Below, piece by piece: positions 1 to 7,806 of a stretch of DNA of 64,000 bases (positions are counted from its first letter, which is position 1; every line of letters begins with the position of its first letter). Position numbers and translations under genes: made by a program. The stretch is taken from positions 310,339 to 374,338 of the forward strand of contig NZ_JAGGOT010000013.1 of NCBI RefSeq assembly GCF_018614195.1, in the 5' to 3' direction. The DNA is from Streptomyces sp. ISL-43 (GTDB taxonomy: Bacteria; Actinomycetota; Actinomycetes; Streptomycetales; Streptomycetaceae). Under the pieces are notes generated by a model, which ran no database searches, had not been told where the DNA came from, and was given only the letters and a program-made list of their open reading frames with translations.

Positions 1-58
1 CGGTGACATCGCCGTACTGCTTGCGAAGCCCCCGCACTTCCACCGCGTTCTGTGTCAT
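1..58 (-). CDS. ABC transporter ATP-binding protein, N-terminal 19 codons only
   Basis: The reverse strand opens with ATG at 58 and reads MTQNAVEVRGLRKQYGDVT before the window ends. The VEVRGLRKxYG pattern is the usual first beta strand and A-loop region (aromatic residue that stacks on ATP adenine) of ABC-transporter ATPases, commonly of the drug-export DrrA type in Streptomyces. The Walker motifs lie outside the window, so substrate and subfamily cannot be given. It is divergent from the VKOR gene; about 135 bp of shared promoter DNA separates them. No clear Shine-Dalgarno sequence precedes the start. Confidence 0.7.
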   Translation of the reverse strand, partial: MTQNAVEVRGLRKQYGDVT

Positions 59-195
59 GTCTTGAATGGTGTGCCGCAGGCGCGTCCACCGGTCCCCCCG
101 TGCGTACCTCCTTATGTCCGTCGAACGGTGGACAGCCGGCCGCGTACGGCACAATGACCGGTGCTTGTTGACCTTGCAGATGTGGAGCGGGCGGG

Positions 196-816
196 ATGAC
201 GACACGAGGGACCGGCACGGACACCGCGGAGCCGCGGACGGCGGTCGGCGGCAGCCGGGCGCTCGCCCTGCTGCTGGTGATCACAGGGGCCGCGGGGCTG
301 CTCGCCGCCTGGGTCATCACGATCGACAAGTTCAAGCTGCTGGAGGACCCGAACTTCACGCCGGGCTGCAGCCTCAACCCGATCGTCTCCTGCGGCAACA
401 TCATGACCAGCGACCAGGCGGCCGTCTTCGGCTTCCCGAACCCGATGCTGGGGCTGGTCACCTACGGCATCGTCGTCTGCGTCGGCATGAGCCTGCTCGC
501 GCGGGCCCGCTTCCCGCGCTGGTACTGGCTGACCCTGAACGCCGGGATGCTCTTCGGCGTCGGCTTCTGCACCTGGCTGATGTACCAGTCGCTGTACAAC
601 ATCAACTCGCTGTGCCTGTGGTGCTGCCTCGCGTGGGTCGCCACCATCGTCATGTTCTGGTACGTCACCTCGCACAACGTCCGGAACCGCATGCTGGCGG
701 CCCCCGGCTGGCTGCGCGGCTTCTTCGACGAGTTCACCTGGGTGCTGCCCGTCCTGCACATCGGGATCATCGGCATGCTGATCCTGACCCGCTGGTGGGA
801 CTTCTGGACCAGCTGA
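196..816 (+). CDS. Vitamin K epoxide reductase (VKOR) family membrane protein
   Basis: 206 residues. A membrane oxidoreductase that, in bacteria, reoxidises a DsbA-like thiol oxidase and passes electrons to quinone during disulfide bond formation outside the cytoplasm. Visible features: first membrane segment about residues 22-42, a loop cysteine pair C58 and C66, and the active-site CxxC at C140-C143 (CLWC) at the start of a later membrane segment. Four or five hydrophobic segments in total, the usual VKOR layout. A DsbA-like partner is not encoded nearby. The ATG start is preceded by GGAG about 11 bases upstream. The next gene, rarA, starts 59 bp downstream and seems to carry its own start signal, so co-transcription is uncertain. 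Confidence 0.85.
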   Translation: MTTRGTGTDTAEPRTAVGGSRALALLLVITGAAGLLAAWVITIDKFKLLEDPNFTPGCSLNPIVSCGNIMTSDQAAVFGFPNPMLGLVTYGIVVCVGMSLLARARFPRWYWLTLNAGMLFGVGFCTWLMYQSLYNINSLCLWCCLAWVATIVMFWYVTSHNVRNRMLAAPGWLRGFFDEFTWVLPVLHIGIIGMLILTRWWDFWTS

Positions 817-863
817 GGGCTGTAGGCAGTCCTGGCCCGGGCGGCCCTGTCGGTGGGCTCGCA

Positions 864-869
864 TAGGCT
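864..869 (+). promoter_or_regulatory. Candidate -10 element for leaderless rarA mRNA
   Basis: TAGGCT ends 6 bases before the rarA GTG, and no Shine-Dalgarno sequence is present. This spacing puts the transcript start on or next to the start codon, as in leaderless Streptomyces mRNAs. Inference from spacing only. Confidence 0.4.
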
Positions 870-875
870 TCCGGT

Positions 876-2228
876 GTGGAACCAGACCTCTTCACCGCCG
901 CTGCCGAAGACCGCCAGGCGAAGGACCCCTCCAGTTCTCCGCTCGCCGTCCGGATGCGCCCGCGCACCCTGGACGAGGTCGTCGGCCAGCAGCACCTGCT
1001 GAAGCCCGGCTCGCCGCTGCGGCGGCTCGTCGGGGACGGGGAGGGCGGTCCGGCCGGGGCGTCCTCGGTGATCCTGTGGGGTCCGCCGGGCACCGGCAAG
1101 ACCACGCTCGCCTACGTGGTGAGCCAGGCGACGAAGAAGCGTTTCGTGGAACTGTCCGCGATCACGGCCGGCGTGAAAGAGGTACGGGCCGTCATCGAGG
1201 GCGCCAAACGGGCGGCCGGCGGCTACGGCAAGGACACCGTCCTCTTCCTCGACGAGATCCACCGCTTCAGCAAGGCGCAGCAGGACTCCCTGCTGCCGGC
1301 CGTGGAGAACCGCTGGGTCACGCTGATCGCCGCGACCACGGAGAACCCGTACTTCTCGATCATCTCCCCGCTGCTCTCGCGGTCCCTGCTGCTGACGCTG
1401 GAACCGCTGACGGACGAAGACCTGAGCGCGCTGATGCGCCGGGCGCTGACCGAGGAGCGCGGTCTCGGCGGGGCGGTCTCCCTCCCGGCGGACGCCGAGG
1501 CACACCTGCTGCGGATCGCGGGCGGTGACGCGCGGCGGGCCCTGACGGCTCTCGAAGCCGGCGCCGGTTCCGCGATCGCCAAGGGCGAGCCGGAGATCAG
1601 CCTCCAGACGGTGGAGGAGGCGGTCGACCGGGCGGCGGTCAAGTACGACCGGGACGGCGACCAGCACTACGACGTGGCGAGCGCGCTGATCAAGTCGATC
1701 CGCGGCTCGGACGTGGACGCGGCGCTGCACTATCTGGCGCGGATGATCGAAGCGGGGGAGGACCCGCGGTTCATCGCGCGGCGGCTGATGATCTCGGCGA
1801 GCGAGGACATCGGGCTGGCCGACCCGACGGCCCTGCCGCTCGCGGTGGCGGCCGCGCAGGCGGTGGCGATGATCGGCTTCCCCGAGGCGGCGCTGACCCT
1901 GTCGCACGCGACGATCGCCCTGGCCCTGGCCCCGAAGTCGAACACCGCGACGACGGCGATCGGCGCCGCGCTGGCGGACGTACGGGCAGGGCTGGCCGGC
2001 ACGGTGCCGGCGCACCTGAGGGACGGGCACTACAAGGGGGCGGCGAAGCTGGGGCACGCGGTGGGGTACGTCTACCCGCACGACGTGCCCGGCGCGATCG
2101 CCGCGCAGCAGTACGCGCCGGACGTGGTGCACGGCAAGAGGTACTACGAGCCGACGCGGTACGGGGCGGAGGCGCGGTACGCGGACGTGGTGGAGAAGGT
2201 GCGGGAGCGGCTGCGCGGCGGGTCCTGA
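876..2228 (+). CDS. rarA: Replication-associated recombination protein A (RarA/MgsA AAA+ ATPase)
   Basis: 450 residues, normal family length. RarA is a clamp-loader-like AAA+ ATPase that acts at stalled replication forks. Walker [10 protein letters not shown] is at residues 69-77, Walker B LFLDEIHR at about 123-130, and the arginine-finger region [11 protein letters not shown] follows near residue 170. The C-terminal half carries the tetramerisation domain (the stretch from [20 protein letters not shown] onward is typical of the family). GTG start at 876 is chosen because the protein then begins with the usual short linker before [12 protein letters not shown], and because a TAGGCT -10-like box sits 6 bases upstream. 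In Streptomyces it lies close to alaS and rpsD, as here. Confidence 0.95.
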   Translation: MEPDLFTAAAEDRQAKDPSSSPLAVRMRPRTLDEVVGQQHLLKPGSPLRRLVGDGEGGPAGASSVILWGPPGTGKTTLAYVVSQATKKRFVELSAITAGVKEVRAVIEGAKRAAGGYGKDTVLFLDEIHRFSKAQQDSLLPAVENRWVTLIAATTENPYFSIISPLLSRSLLLTLEPLTDEDLSALMRRALTEERGLGGAVSLPADAEAHLLRIAGGDARRALTALEAGAGSAIAKGEPEISLQTVEEAVDRAAVKYDRDGDQHYDVASALIKSIRGSDVDAALHYLARMIEAGEDPRFIARRLMISASEDIGLADPTALPLAVAAAQAVAMIGFPEAALTLSHATIALALAPKSNTATTAIGAALADVRAGLAGTVPAHLRDGHYKGAAKLGHAVGYVYPHDVPGAIAAQQYAPDVVHGKRYYEPTRYGAEARYADVVEKVRERLRGGS

Positions 2229-2251
2229 CCCGCGGCGCAGCCGGCGGGACC

Positions 2252-2257
2252 TAGGCT
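2252..2257 (+). promoter_or_regulatory. Candidate -10 element for leaderless HNH gene
   Basis: TAGGCT ends 7 bases before the ATG at 2265; no Shine-Dalgarno sequence lies between. Same arrangement as upstream of rarA and of the M24 peptidase gene. Inference from sequence and spacing. Confidence 0.4.
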
Positions 2258-2264
2258 CCGTCGC

Positions 2265-2972
2265 ATGGGACGCCCTGCTCCGCTGATCGCCGCCGTGGCC
2301 GCGCTGCTGATCGGCGGGTGCCATCACGGTGACGCCGGGACGGCTCACGCCAGCGCCGCGGCGCTGGTCGCGCAGGTGCCGTTCGCCAGTGCCGGGTTCC
2401 CGCCCGCCGCGGCCACCGCCAAGACCCGGCTGGCCGGGCTGAAGGTCGAGTGGGGCAAGAACTGGGAGACGTACAAGCGCGAGAACTTCGGCAGGTACTG
2501 GTCCGACGAGACCGACGCCGTCGGCGGGCGCAACGGGTGCGACACCCGGGACGACGTGCTCCGCAGGGATCTGCGGGAGCTGCGCGAGGGGGACCGCAAC
2601 CCCTGCGTCGTCCTCTCCGGAGTGCTGCACGACCCGTACACCGGCAAAGAGCTCCCCTACTCCTACCGGCGCGCCTCGCAGATCCAGACCGACCACGTCG
2701 TCGCCCTCGGCGCCGCCTGGCGCGGCGGCGCGTACGCCTGGACCGCGCAGCGCAGGCTGGAGTACGCCAACGACCTCGACGTGCTGCTCGCGGTGGACAA
2801 GCAGACCAACTACGACAAGGGCAGTAAGACCGCCGACAAGTGGAAGCCGCCGCAGCGGGGCTACTGGTGCGAGTACGCGCGGCGTTACACCGGCGTCAAG
2901 GCGAAGTACGGGCTGTCCGTGACCCGGCCCGAGAAGCAGGCGCTGCAGGAGATGCTCGGCACCTGCGCCTAG
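2265..2972 (+). CDS. Secreted lipoprotein with HNH nuclease domain (DUF1524/GmrSD C-terminal type)
   Basis: 235 residues. The N-terminus is a lipoprotein signal: a short basic stretch, hydrophobic residues 6-17 and a lipobox ending IGGC, so Cys19 would be lipidated. The rest matches extracellular DUF1524 nucleases: QTDHVVALGAAW (catalytic His and preceding Asp), a Trp-rich middle, YANDLDVLLAV, and TNYDKG, followed by a C-terminal CxYxxRY segment. Members are thought to be metal-dependent nucleases, so an exported DNase is likely, for nutrient scavenging, competition or recycling. Neighbours give no further clue. It probably has its own leaderless promoter and is convergent with the DUF2470 gene 20 bp downstream. 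The substrate is not known. Confidence 0.8.
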   Translation: MGRPAPLIAAVAALLIGGCHHGDAGTAHASAAALVAQVPFASAGFPPAAATAKTRLAGLKVEWGKNWETYKRENFGRYWSDETDAVGGRNGCDTRDDVLRRDLRELREGDRNPCVVLSGVLHDPYTGKELPYSYRRASQIQTDHVVALGAAWRGGAYAWTAQRRLEYANDLDVLLAVDKQTNYDKGSKTADKWKPPQRGYWCEYARRYTGVKAKYGLSVTRPEKQALQEMLGTCA

Positions 2973-2992
2973 GCCCAGGTTCAGGCTCAGGC

Positions 2993-3898
2993 TCAGGCGA
3001 ACAGGGTGCGCATCGCCCGGCGCAGCTCGCAGACGTCGCCCACCGGCTCCGGGAAGTCGAATCGGGCGTCGAAAGCCGACCCCGGGTCCGTCCCCGAGCC
3101 GCCGCGGGTGAAGCGCACCCGCAGGCCCAGGCGGTCCAGCGCGAGGGGGACTGCCTTCATGTCCGCCGTCTCCCGGGTGCCGAGCAGCGCGCGGAGGTCG
3201 GCCATCCGGTCGCCGTGCGCCGTGGCCAGGTGCTGGAGGAGCTCCGTCTCGTGCGCCACCATCGGGTCGGGCTCGGCCGCGGCCAGCAGCTCCGGGTCCA
3301 CGTGCTCGGCGCCCCACAGGTCGTCCACGGAGATCTCCCCGACCTCCAGCCGCAGCAGCGTCCACGCCGGCCGGCCGGAGTACGGGGCTTCGAGCTCCTC
3401 GGACATTCCGAGGAGCTCTCCGACCGGGTGCCGCTCCGCCAGCAGCGCCGCGCAGGCCGCCCGGTCGGCGTCCCCGCGCACCGGGGTGAGCCACCCGGCG
3501 AGCCACGCGCGGCCTCGGATACGATGGGCCACGGACACCGGCGCCACATCCGTGATCTCGATCACGGCGGTGAGGTCGTCGTCCTGGGCGTGAGCGGCTG
3601 CCCTGGCAGCCGCGGATTCCCCTGATACCAGGAGAATCACGTCCCCGTCCGGGGTGACGGTCCTTGCGGCCGGCATGCCTGTTCCGAACTCTCCCTGGTC
3701 ACGAGCACCTGGGAGCGTGAGGGATACTGAGGCGTTGGACTCTACGAGGGTTCGTACGCGTTCGGCTCCGGTGAGCTGCCGAACGCCTTCCCTGGGACGC
3801 GGCTGACCTTGCCAATCGTCGTCGAAAGCAGATCCTGTTTCGTTTGGATCTGAACTTCGATGCGCACTGGGCAGGGGGATCCCATGTGGTCGAGACAT
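2993..3898 (-). CDS. DUF2470 / HugZ-like split-barrel protein, probably iron-regulated
   Basis: 301 residues. The middle (about 60-215) resembles the pyridoxamine-phosphate-oxidase-like split barrel and the C-terminus (about 225-300, containing DPMVAHETELLQHLATAHGD) resembles the DUF2470 domain; this pairing occurs in HugZ-type haem-degrading proteins. The start is set at ATG 3898 (MSRPHGIP) because an ideal GAGGAGG ribosome site lies just upstream, although the frame is open further. A 19-bp iron box lies 15 bp upstream, pointing to control by a DtxR-family repressor (DmdR in Streptomyces). A role in haem iron release is inferred from family and operator; no direct activity can be read. Divergent from rpsD. 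Confidence 0.75.
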   Translation of the reverse strand: MSRPHGIPLPSAHRSSDPNETGSAFDDDWQGQPRPREGVRQLTGAERVRTLVESNASVSLTLPGARDQGEFGTGMPAARTVTPDGDVILLVSGESAAARAAAHAQDDDLTAVIEITDVAPVSVAHRIRGRAWLAGWLTPVRGDADRAACAALLAERHPVGELLGMSEELEAPYSGRPAWTLLRLEVGEISVDDLWGAEHVDPELLAAAEPDPMVAHETELLQHLATAHGDRMADLRALLGTRETADMKAVPLALDRLGLRVRFTRGGSGTDPGSAFDARFDFPEPVGDVCELRRAMRTLFA

Positions 3899-3912
3899 TA
3901 CGTCCTCCTCGC

Positions 3913-3931
3913 TAAGGTAAGCCTCACCTAA
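3913..3931. promoter_or_regulatory. Iron box (DtxR/DmdR operator) between DUF2470 gene and rpsD
   Basis: TAAGGTAAGCCTCACCTAA matches the actinobacterial iron-box consensus TTAGGTTAGSCTAACCTAA at most positions and is an interrupted palindrome. It lies 15 bp upstream of the DUF2470 start and only 22 bp upstream of the rpsD GTG, so it overlaps the promoter or leader of both divergent genes. Confidence 0.8.
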
Positions 3932-3953
3932 CTTACATGGAGGTAGGTTCCAC

Positions 3954-4565
3954 GTGAACCAGAAGCGACCCAAGGTCAAGAAGTCGCGTGCCCTCGGCAT
4001 TGCGCTGACCCCGAAGGCCGTCAAGTACTTCGAGGCCCGCCCCTACCCGCCGGGCGAGCACGGCCGTGGCCGCAAGCAGAACTCGGACTACAAGGTTCGT
4101 CTGCTGGAGAAGCAGCGTCTGCGCGCTCAGTACGACATCTCTGAGCGTCAGATGGCCCGCGCGTACGACCGCGCCAAGAAGGCCGAAGGCAAGACGGGCG
4201 AGGCGCTTGTCGTCGAGCTCGAGCGTCGCCTCGACGCCCTGGTCCTGCGTTCGGGCATCGCCCGCACCATCTACCAGGCCCGCCAGATGGTCGTTCACGG
4301 CCACATCGAGGTCAACGGCGACAAGGTCGACAAGCCGTCGTTCCGTGTCCGCCCGGACGACGTCATCACGGTGCGCGAGCGCAGCCGCGAGAAGGTTCCG
4401 TTCCAGGTTGCCCGTGAGGGTGGCTACGCAGGCGAGGGCGAGACCCCGCGTTACCTGCAGGTCAACCTGAAGGCCCTGGCCTTCCGCCTGGACCGCGACC
4501 CGAACCGCAAGGAAATCCCGGTCATCTGCGACGAGCAGCTCGTCGTCGAGTACTACGCCCGCTGA
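3954..4565 (+). CDS. rpsD: 30S ribosomal protein S4
   Basis: 203 residues. Primary 16S rRNA-binding protein that nucleates assembly of the 30S body. It has the S4 N-terminal region with PYPPGEHG and the S4 RNA-binding domain [17 protein letters not shown] followed by [24 protein letters not shown] start is supported by GGAGG 10-15 bases upstream. The N-terminus lacks the zinc-finger cysteine set seen in some S4 proteins (the C-minus form), known from high-GC actinobacteria. Here it is a single-gene unit with a strong terminator, away from the S10/spc/alpha operons, the usual Streptomyces arrangement. Confidence 0.98.
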   Translation: MNQKRPKVKKSRALGIALTPKAVKYFEARPYPPGEHGRGRKQNSDYKVRLLEKQRLRAQYDISERQMARAYDRAKKAEGKTGEALVVELERRLDALVLRSGIARTIYQARQMVVHGHIEVNGDKVDKPSFRVRPDDVITVRERSREKVPFQVAREGGYAGEGETPRYLQVNLKALAFRLDRDPNRKEIPVICDEQLVVEYYAR

Positions 4566-4599
4566 TCCAGTACCAGCGGACGTAGCCCTCACAGGCTGG

Positions 4600-6843
4600 T
4601 CAGCCCGCCGGTTCCCCCTTGGGGGAGCCGGCGGGTTTCCTGCTTTTCGCCCCCGGGTGGCCCATCGGCCGGTCGGCGGTGGCGCGGGGCCTCGGCAGCG
4701 GCCCCGCCGGCGCGGGCGCCGGCTCCGGCCCCCGCAGGGCCCGCTCCACCAGCGCGTCCACCCCCAGGGTGCGCCCGTGCCGGGCGCAGGACGCGTACCG
4801 CTCGGCGCCCAGCAGCTCGCCCGCCCGCTCCTGGCACATCAGCCGCGGGGCGTTGAAGTACCCCGAGCCGAACAGCCGCATCCCCACCCCGTCCCACATC
4901 GGCTCCGCCGCCCCCTGGAGCACCGCGGCCTCCGCCGGATGCCCCTCGGCCACCGTCACCAGCGCCAGCAGCTCCACCGCCAGCACCAGTCCGACCAGGT
5001 CGCGGAACACGTGGTTGACGGCCACGCACTCGGACAGCAGCCGCCGCGCCTCGGCCGTGCCACCCGCGTCCAGGGCCGCGTACGCCAGCACGTACAAGGC
5101 GTACGCCTTCGTCCAGCGCTCCCCGCGCTCCTCGCAGATGTCCCGGACTTCCTCGCACAGCGAGAGCGCGCCCGGCAGCTCGCCCTGGAAGGCCAGCGCC
5201 ATCGCCAGCTCGACCTGGCACATCAGGACGTTGCTGTTCAGCTCCCCGGCTTCGCGGTAGCGCTCCAGCGCCGAGCCCAGCAGCTCCCGGGCCCGCGCCA
5301 TGTCGTCCGAGATCAGGGCCAGGCAGCCCATCCGGTGCACCGCGTACGCCCCCGCCACCTGGTTCCCGCTCAGCGCGGCCCCGTCCCGGCACTCGTACAG
5401 CGCGCTCATCGAGGCCACCGAGTCGCCCTGCAGGGCGGCCACGTACCCGAGCACCCACAGCGCCTTCAGCCGCGAGCTCTCGTACCCCGACGGCTGGGCG
5501 GGCCCGGCGGGGCCGCCCTCCAGGGTGCGGTCCAGCCAGTGCCGGCCCTCGGTGAGCCGGCCGCAGCCCGCCCAGTAGAACCAGAGCGTGCCCGCCAGGT
5601 ACTGGCCGAGGTGGATCTCGTCCGGCTCGTCGAGGCAGCACTCCAGGGCGAGCCGAAGATTGGGCAGCTCCGCCTCCACCAGCGCGGCCACCTCCTGCTG
5701 GCGCGGGCTGAACCAGTCCAGCTCGCACCAGGTCGCCAGGCCCATGTACCAGTCCCGGTGCCTGCGCCGCAGCCGCCCGGCGTCACCCAGCGACTCCAGC
5801 CAGCCCGCCCCGTAGATCCGTACGGTCTCCAGCATCCGGTAGCGGGCCCCGGCGGCCGTCTCCTCCCGGACCAGCAGGGACTGCCCCAATAGCTCCCCGA
5901 CCAGGTCCAGCACCGACTCCACCGGCAGGTCCGGGCCCGCGCACACGTACTCGGCGGCGTCCAGGTCGAACTGCCCGGCGAAGACCGAGAGCCGCGCCCA
6001 CAGCAGCCGCTCCCCGGCGGTGCACAGCTCGTGGCTCCAGCCGATCGCCGTACGCAGCGCCCGGTGGCGGGGCAGCGCCCCGCGCGAGCCGCCCGTCAGC
6101 AGGGCGAAGCGGTCCTCCAGCCGGGCCAGCACCTGCGCCGGGGTCAGCGTGCGCAGCCGGCCCGCCGCCAGCTCCAGCGCCAGGGGCAGCCCGTCGAGCC
6201 GGGCGCACAGCTCGGCCAGCACCGCCCGGTTGGCCTCCGTCAGGGTGAAGGCCGGGTCGGCGGCCGCCGCCCGGTCGATCAGCAGGGCCAGGGCCTCCTC
6301 GGGGTCCAGCGGGGCCAGCGGCCAGGACAGCTCGCCGTCGAGGGTCAGCGGGCGCCGGCCGGCGGCGAGCACCCGCAGGCCGGGGGAGCCGCGCAGGAGG
6401 TCCCGTACCAGGGTGGCGGTCTCGTCGACCAGCTGCTCGAAACCGTCCAGGACCAGCAGCAGCCGGCGTTCGGCCAGGTGTTCGGCGAGTACCGTCCGGG
6501 GCGGCCGGGTGGTGTGGTCGGTCAGCCCGAGCGCCTCGGCGATGGTCAGTTCCAGCAGCGCCGGATCCCGTACGCAGGCCAGCTCGGCCAGCCACACGCC
6601 GTCGCAGTAGCGTTCCTGCGACGGGCTCGCGGTCGCGGCGGGGTCCGCCGCCACCGCCGCGGCCCTGGCCGCCGCAAGGACCAGCCGGGACTTGCCGACA
6701 CCGCCCGCGCCGGTCACCGTGACCAGCCGCGAGGACTCCAGCAGTCGCTCCAGCTCGGCCAGCTCCACACCCCGCCCGACGAAGCCGCTCAGGTCCGAGG
6801 GAAGATTGCCCGGAGTCCTTCGGGGAATGGGTCTCTGTCGCAT
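4600..6843 (-). CDS. STAND (NB-ARC type) ATPase with TPR-like repeats, no DNA-binding domain seen
   Basis: 747 residues. The N-terminal quarter is an NB-ARC/AAA module: FVGRGVELAELERLL, Walker A GAGGVGKS at about residues 43-50, Walker B LLLVLDGFE, then the LPLALELAAGRL motif near residue 220. The remainder is alpha-helical with TPR-like repeats (residues about 400-680) and a Pro/Arg-rich tail. This is the core of the regulators often fused to a BTAD or LuxR domain, but neither an N-terminal BTAD nor a C-terminal HTH is present. It may act through a partner protein. The ATG at 6843 has no good ribosome site, so the start is uncertain. Its stop codon abuts the rpsD terminator. Confidence 0.8.
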   Translation of the reverse strand: MRQRPIPRRTPGNLPSDLSGFVGRGVELAELERLLESSRLVTVTGAGGVGKSRLVLAAARAAAVAADPAATASPSQERYCDGVWLAELACVRDPALLELTIAEALGLTDHTTRPPRTVLAEHLAERRLLLVLDGFEQLVDETATLVRDLLRGSPGLRVLAAGRRPLTLDGELSWPLAPLDPEEALALLIDRAAAADPAFTLTEANRAVLAELCARLDGLPLALELAAGRLRTLTPAQVLARLEDRFALLTGGSRGALPRHRALRTAIGWSHELCTAGERLLWARLSVFAGQFDLDAAEYVCAGPDLPVESVLDLVGELLGQSLLVREETAAGARYRMLETVRIYGAGWLESLGDAGRLRRRHRDWYMGLATWCELDWFSPRQQEVAALVEAELPNLRLALECCLDEPDEIHLGQYLAGTLWFYWAGCGRLTEGRHWLDRTLEGGPAGPAQPSGYESSRLKALWVLGYVAALQGDSVASMSALYECRDGAALSGNQVAGAYAVHRMGCLALISDDMARARELLGSALERYREAGELNSNVLMCQVELAMALAFQGELPGALSLCEEVRDICEERGERWTKAYALYVLAYAALDAGGTAEARRLLSECVAVNHVFRDLVGLVLAVELLALVTVAEGHPAEAAVLQGAAEPMWDGVGMRLFGSGYFNAPRLMCQERAGELLGAERYASCARHGRTLGVDALVERALRGPEPAPAPAGPLPRPRATADRPMGHPGAKSRKPAGSPKGEPAG
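4604..4635. terminator. Intrinsic terminator of rpsD, inside the end of the convergent gene
   Basis: A 15-bp inverted repeat (4604-4618 with 4621-4635, one G-A position tolerating wobble) is followed by TTT on the plus strand. It lies 39 bp after the rpsD stop. On the other strand it falls within the last 12 codons of the STAND ATPase. Confidence 0.85.
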
Positions 6844-7012
6844 GGGACACGGAGGGTACTGGTCCGGATGCTCTGCGTACAAGGCGGGGTGGTGTCGGGC
6901 CGCACGGACGGGGCGCCGCCCCCGAATTCCGGTACTGCGCCGGATCTCCGGCGCGATAGGGTCGGAGGACGACTTTTTCGCTTGGTGATCGACGTTTAGA
7001 GAGCGGTGTGAC

Positions 7013-7453
7013 GTGTCCGGTGGAGAGGTGGCCGGGATCCTCGTGGCCGTCTTCTGGGCCATCCTGGTCTCCTTCCTGGCCGTGGTGCTGGTGAGGCTGG
7101 CCCAGGTGCTCAAGGCGACCACCAAGCTGGTGGCCGACGTGACCGACCAGGCCGTCCCGCTGCTCGCGGACGCCTCCACCACCGTCCGCTCCGCCCGCAC
7201 CCAGCTGGACCGGGTCGACGCCATCGCGAGCGACGTCCAGGAAGTCACCTCCAACGCCTCCGCGCTGTCCTCCACCGTCGCGTCCACCTTCGGCGGGCCG
7301 CTCGTCAAGGTCGCGGCCTTCGGCTACGGCGTCCGCAAGGCGCTGGGCAAGGGCGGCGCCGACGCGCAGGACATGCCGCGCAAGACGTCCCGACGCACCG
7401 TGATCGTCGGCCGTACGGTGCCGGCGGCACGGCGCCGGAAGCAGAAGGGCTGA
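7013..7453 (+). CDS. DUF948 family membrane-anchored protein
   Basis: 146 residues. One N-terminal transmembrane helix (about residues 6-27) followed by a long amphipathic helical region (TTKLVADVTDQAVPLLADASTTVRSARTQLDRV) and a basic C-terminus, the layout of DUF948 proteins, whose role is unknown. It sits directly upstream of the DUF6167 gene (8 bp) and alaS, the same order seen widely in Streptomyces, so the three are probably co-transcribed. The GTG at 7013 is taken as start since it leaves only a short polar N-terminus before the membrane helix. Function is not predicted. Confidence 0.8.
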   Translation: MSGGEVAGILVAVFWAILVSFLAVVLVRLAQVLKATTKLVADVTDQAVPLLADASTTVRSARTQLDRVDAIASDVQEVTSNASALSSTVASTFGGPLVKVAAFGYGVRKALGKGGADAQDMPRKTSRRTVIVGRTVPAARRRKQKG

Positions 7454-7461
7454 GACCGCCG

Positions 7462-7806
7462 ATGTTCCGCCGAGCCTTCTGGTTCACCGCAGGCGCAGCC
7501 GCCGGCGTGTGGGCCACCACCAAGGTCAACCGCCAGCTCAAGAAGCTGACCCCCGAGAGCCTCGCCGCCCAGGCCGCCGACAAGGCGCTCGAGGCCGGCC
7601 ACCGCCTCAAGGACTTCGCCCTCGACGTCAAGGCGGGGATGTCCCAGCGCGAGGACGAGCTGAACGACGCACTGGGACTCCACCAGGACCCCGACCTGCC
7701 CGGCAACGTCACCGCCCTTCCCGGGCCGCGGCGGCGCAGGGCCATCGAGCACGACAAGAACACTTACCGACCGAAGTTTTCGCACAACCGGAATGAGGAC
7801 CACTGA
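7462..7806 (+). CDS. DUF6167-type small protein upstream of alaS
   Basis: 114 residues with a hydrophobic N-terminus ([22 protein letters not shown]) that could insert in the membrane, then a helical, charged segment and a basic C-terminus. Orthologues occur between the DUF948 gene and alaS in Streptomyces. The stop codon TGA shares its A with the alaS ATG (1-nt overlap), implying translational coupling to alaS. No catalytic motif is visible; function unknown. Confidence 0.8.
   Translation: MFRRAFWFTAGAAAGVWATTKVNRQLKKLTPESLAAQAADKALEAGHRLKDFALDVKAGMSQREDELNDALGLHQDPDLPGNVTALPGPRRRRAIEHDKNTYRPKFSHNRNEDH

Noticed and set aside
2975..2998. CAGGTTCAGGCTCAGGCTCAGG short tandem repeat after the HNH gene
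   Set aside because: Very short; partly coding for the end of the DUF2470 protein on the other strand; no sign of function.
462..3506. About 1010-codon minus-strand open frame opposite VKOR, rarA and the HNH gene
   Set aside because: Spans several well-supported plus-strand genes and has low-complexity Arg/Gly/Pro composition; shadow frame.
7013..7805. T-box or tRNA-sensing leader for alaS
   Set aside because: The upstream DNA is coding for two proteins overlapping alaS; no T-box sequence is found.
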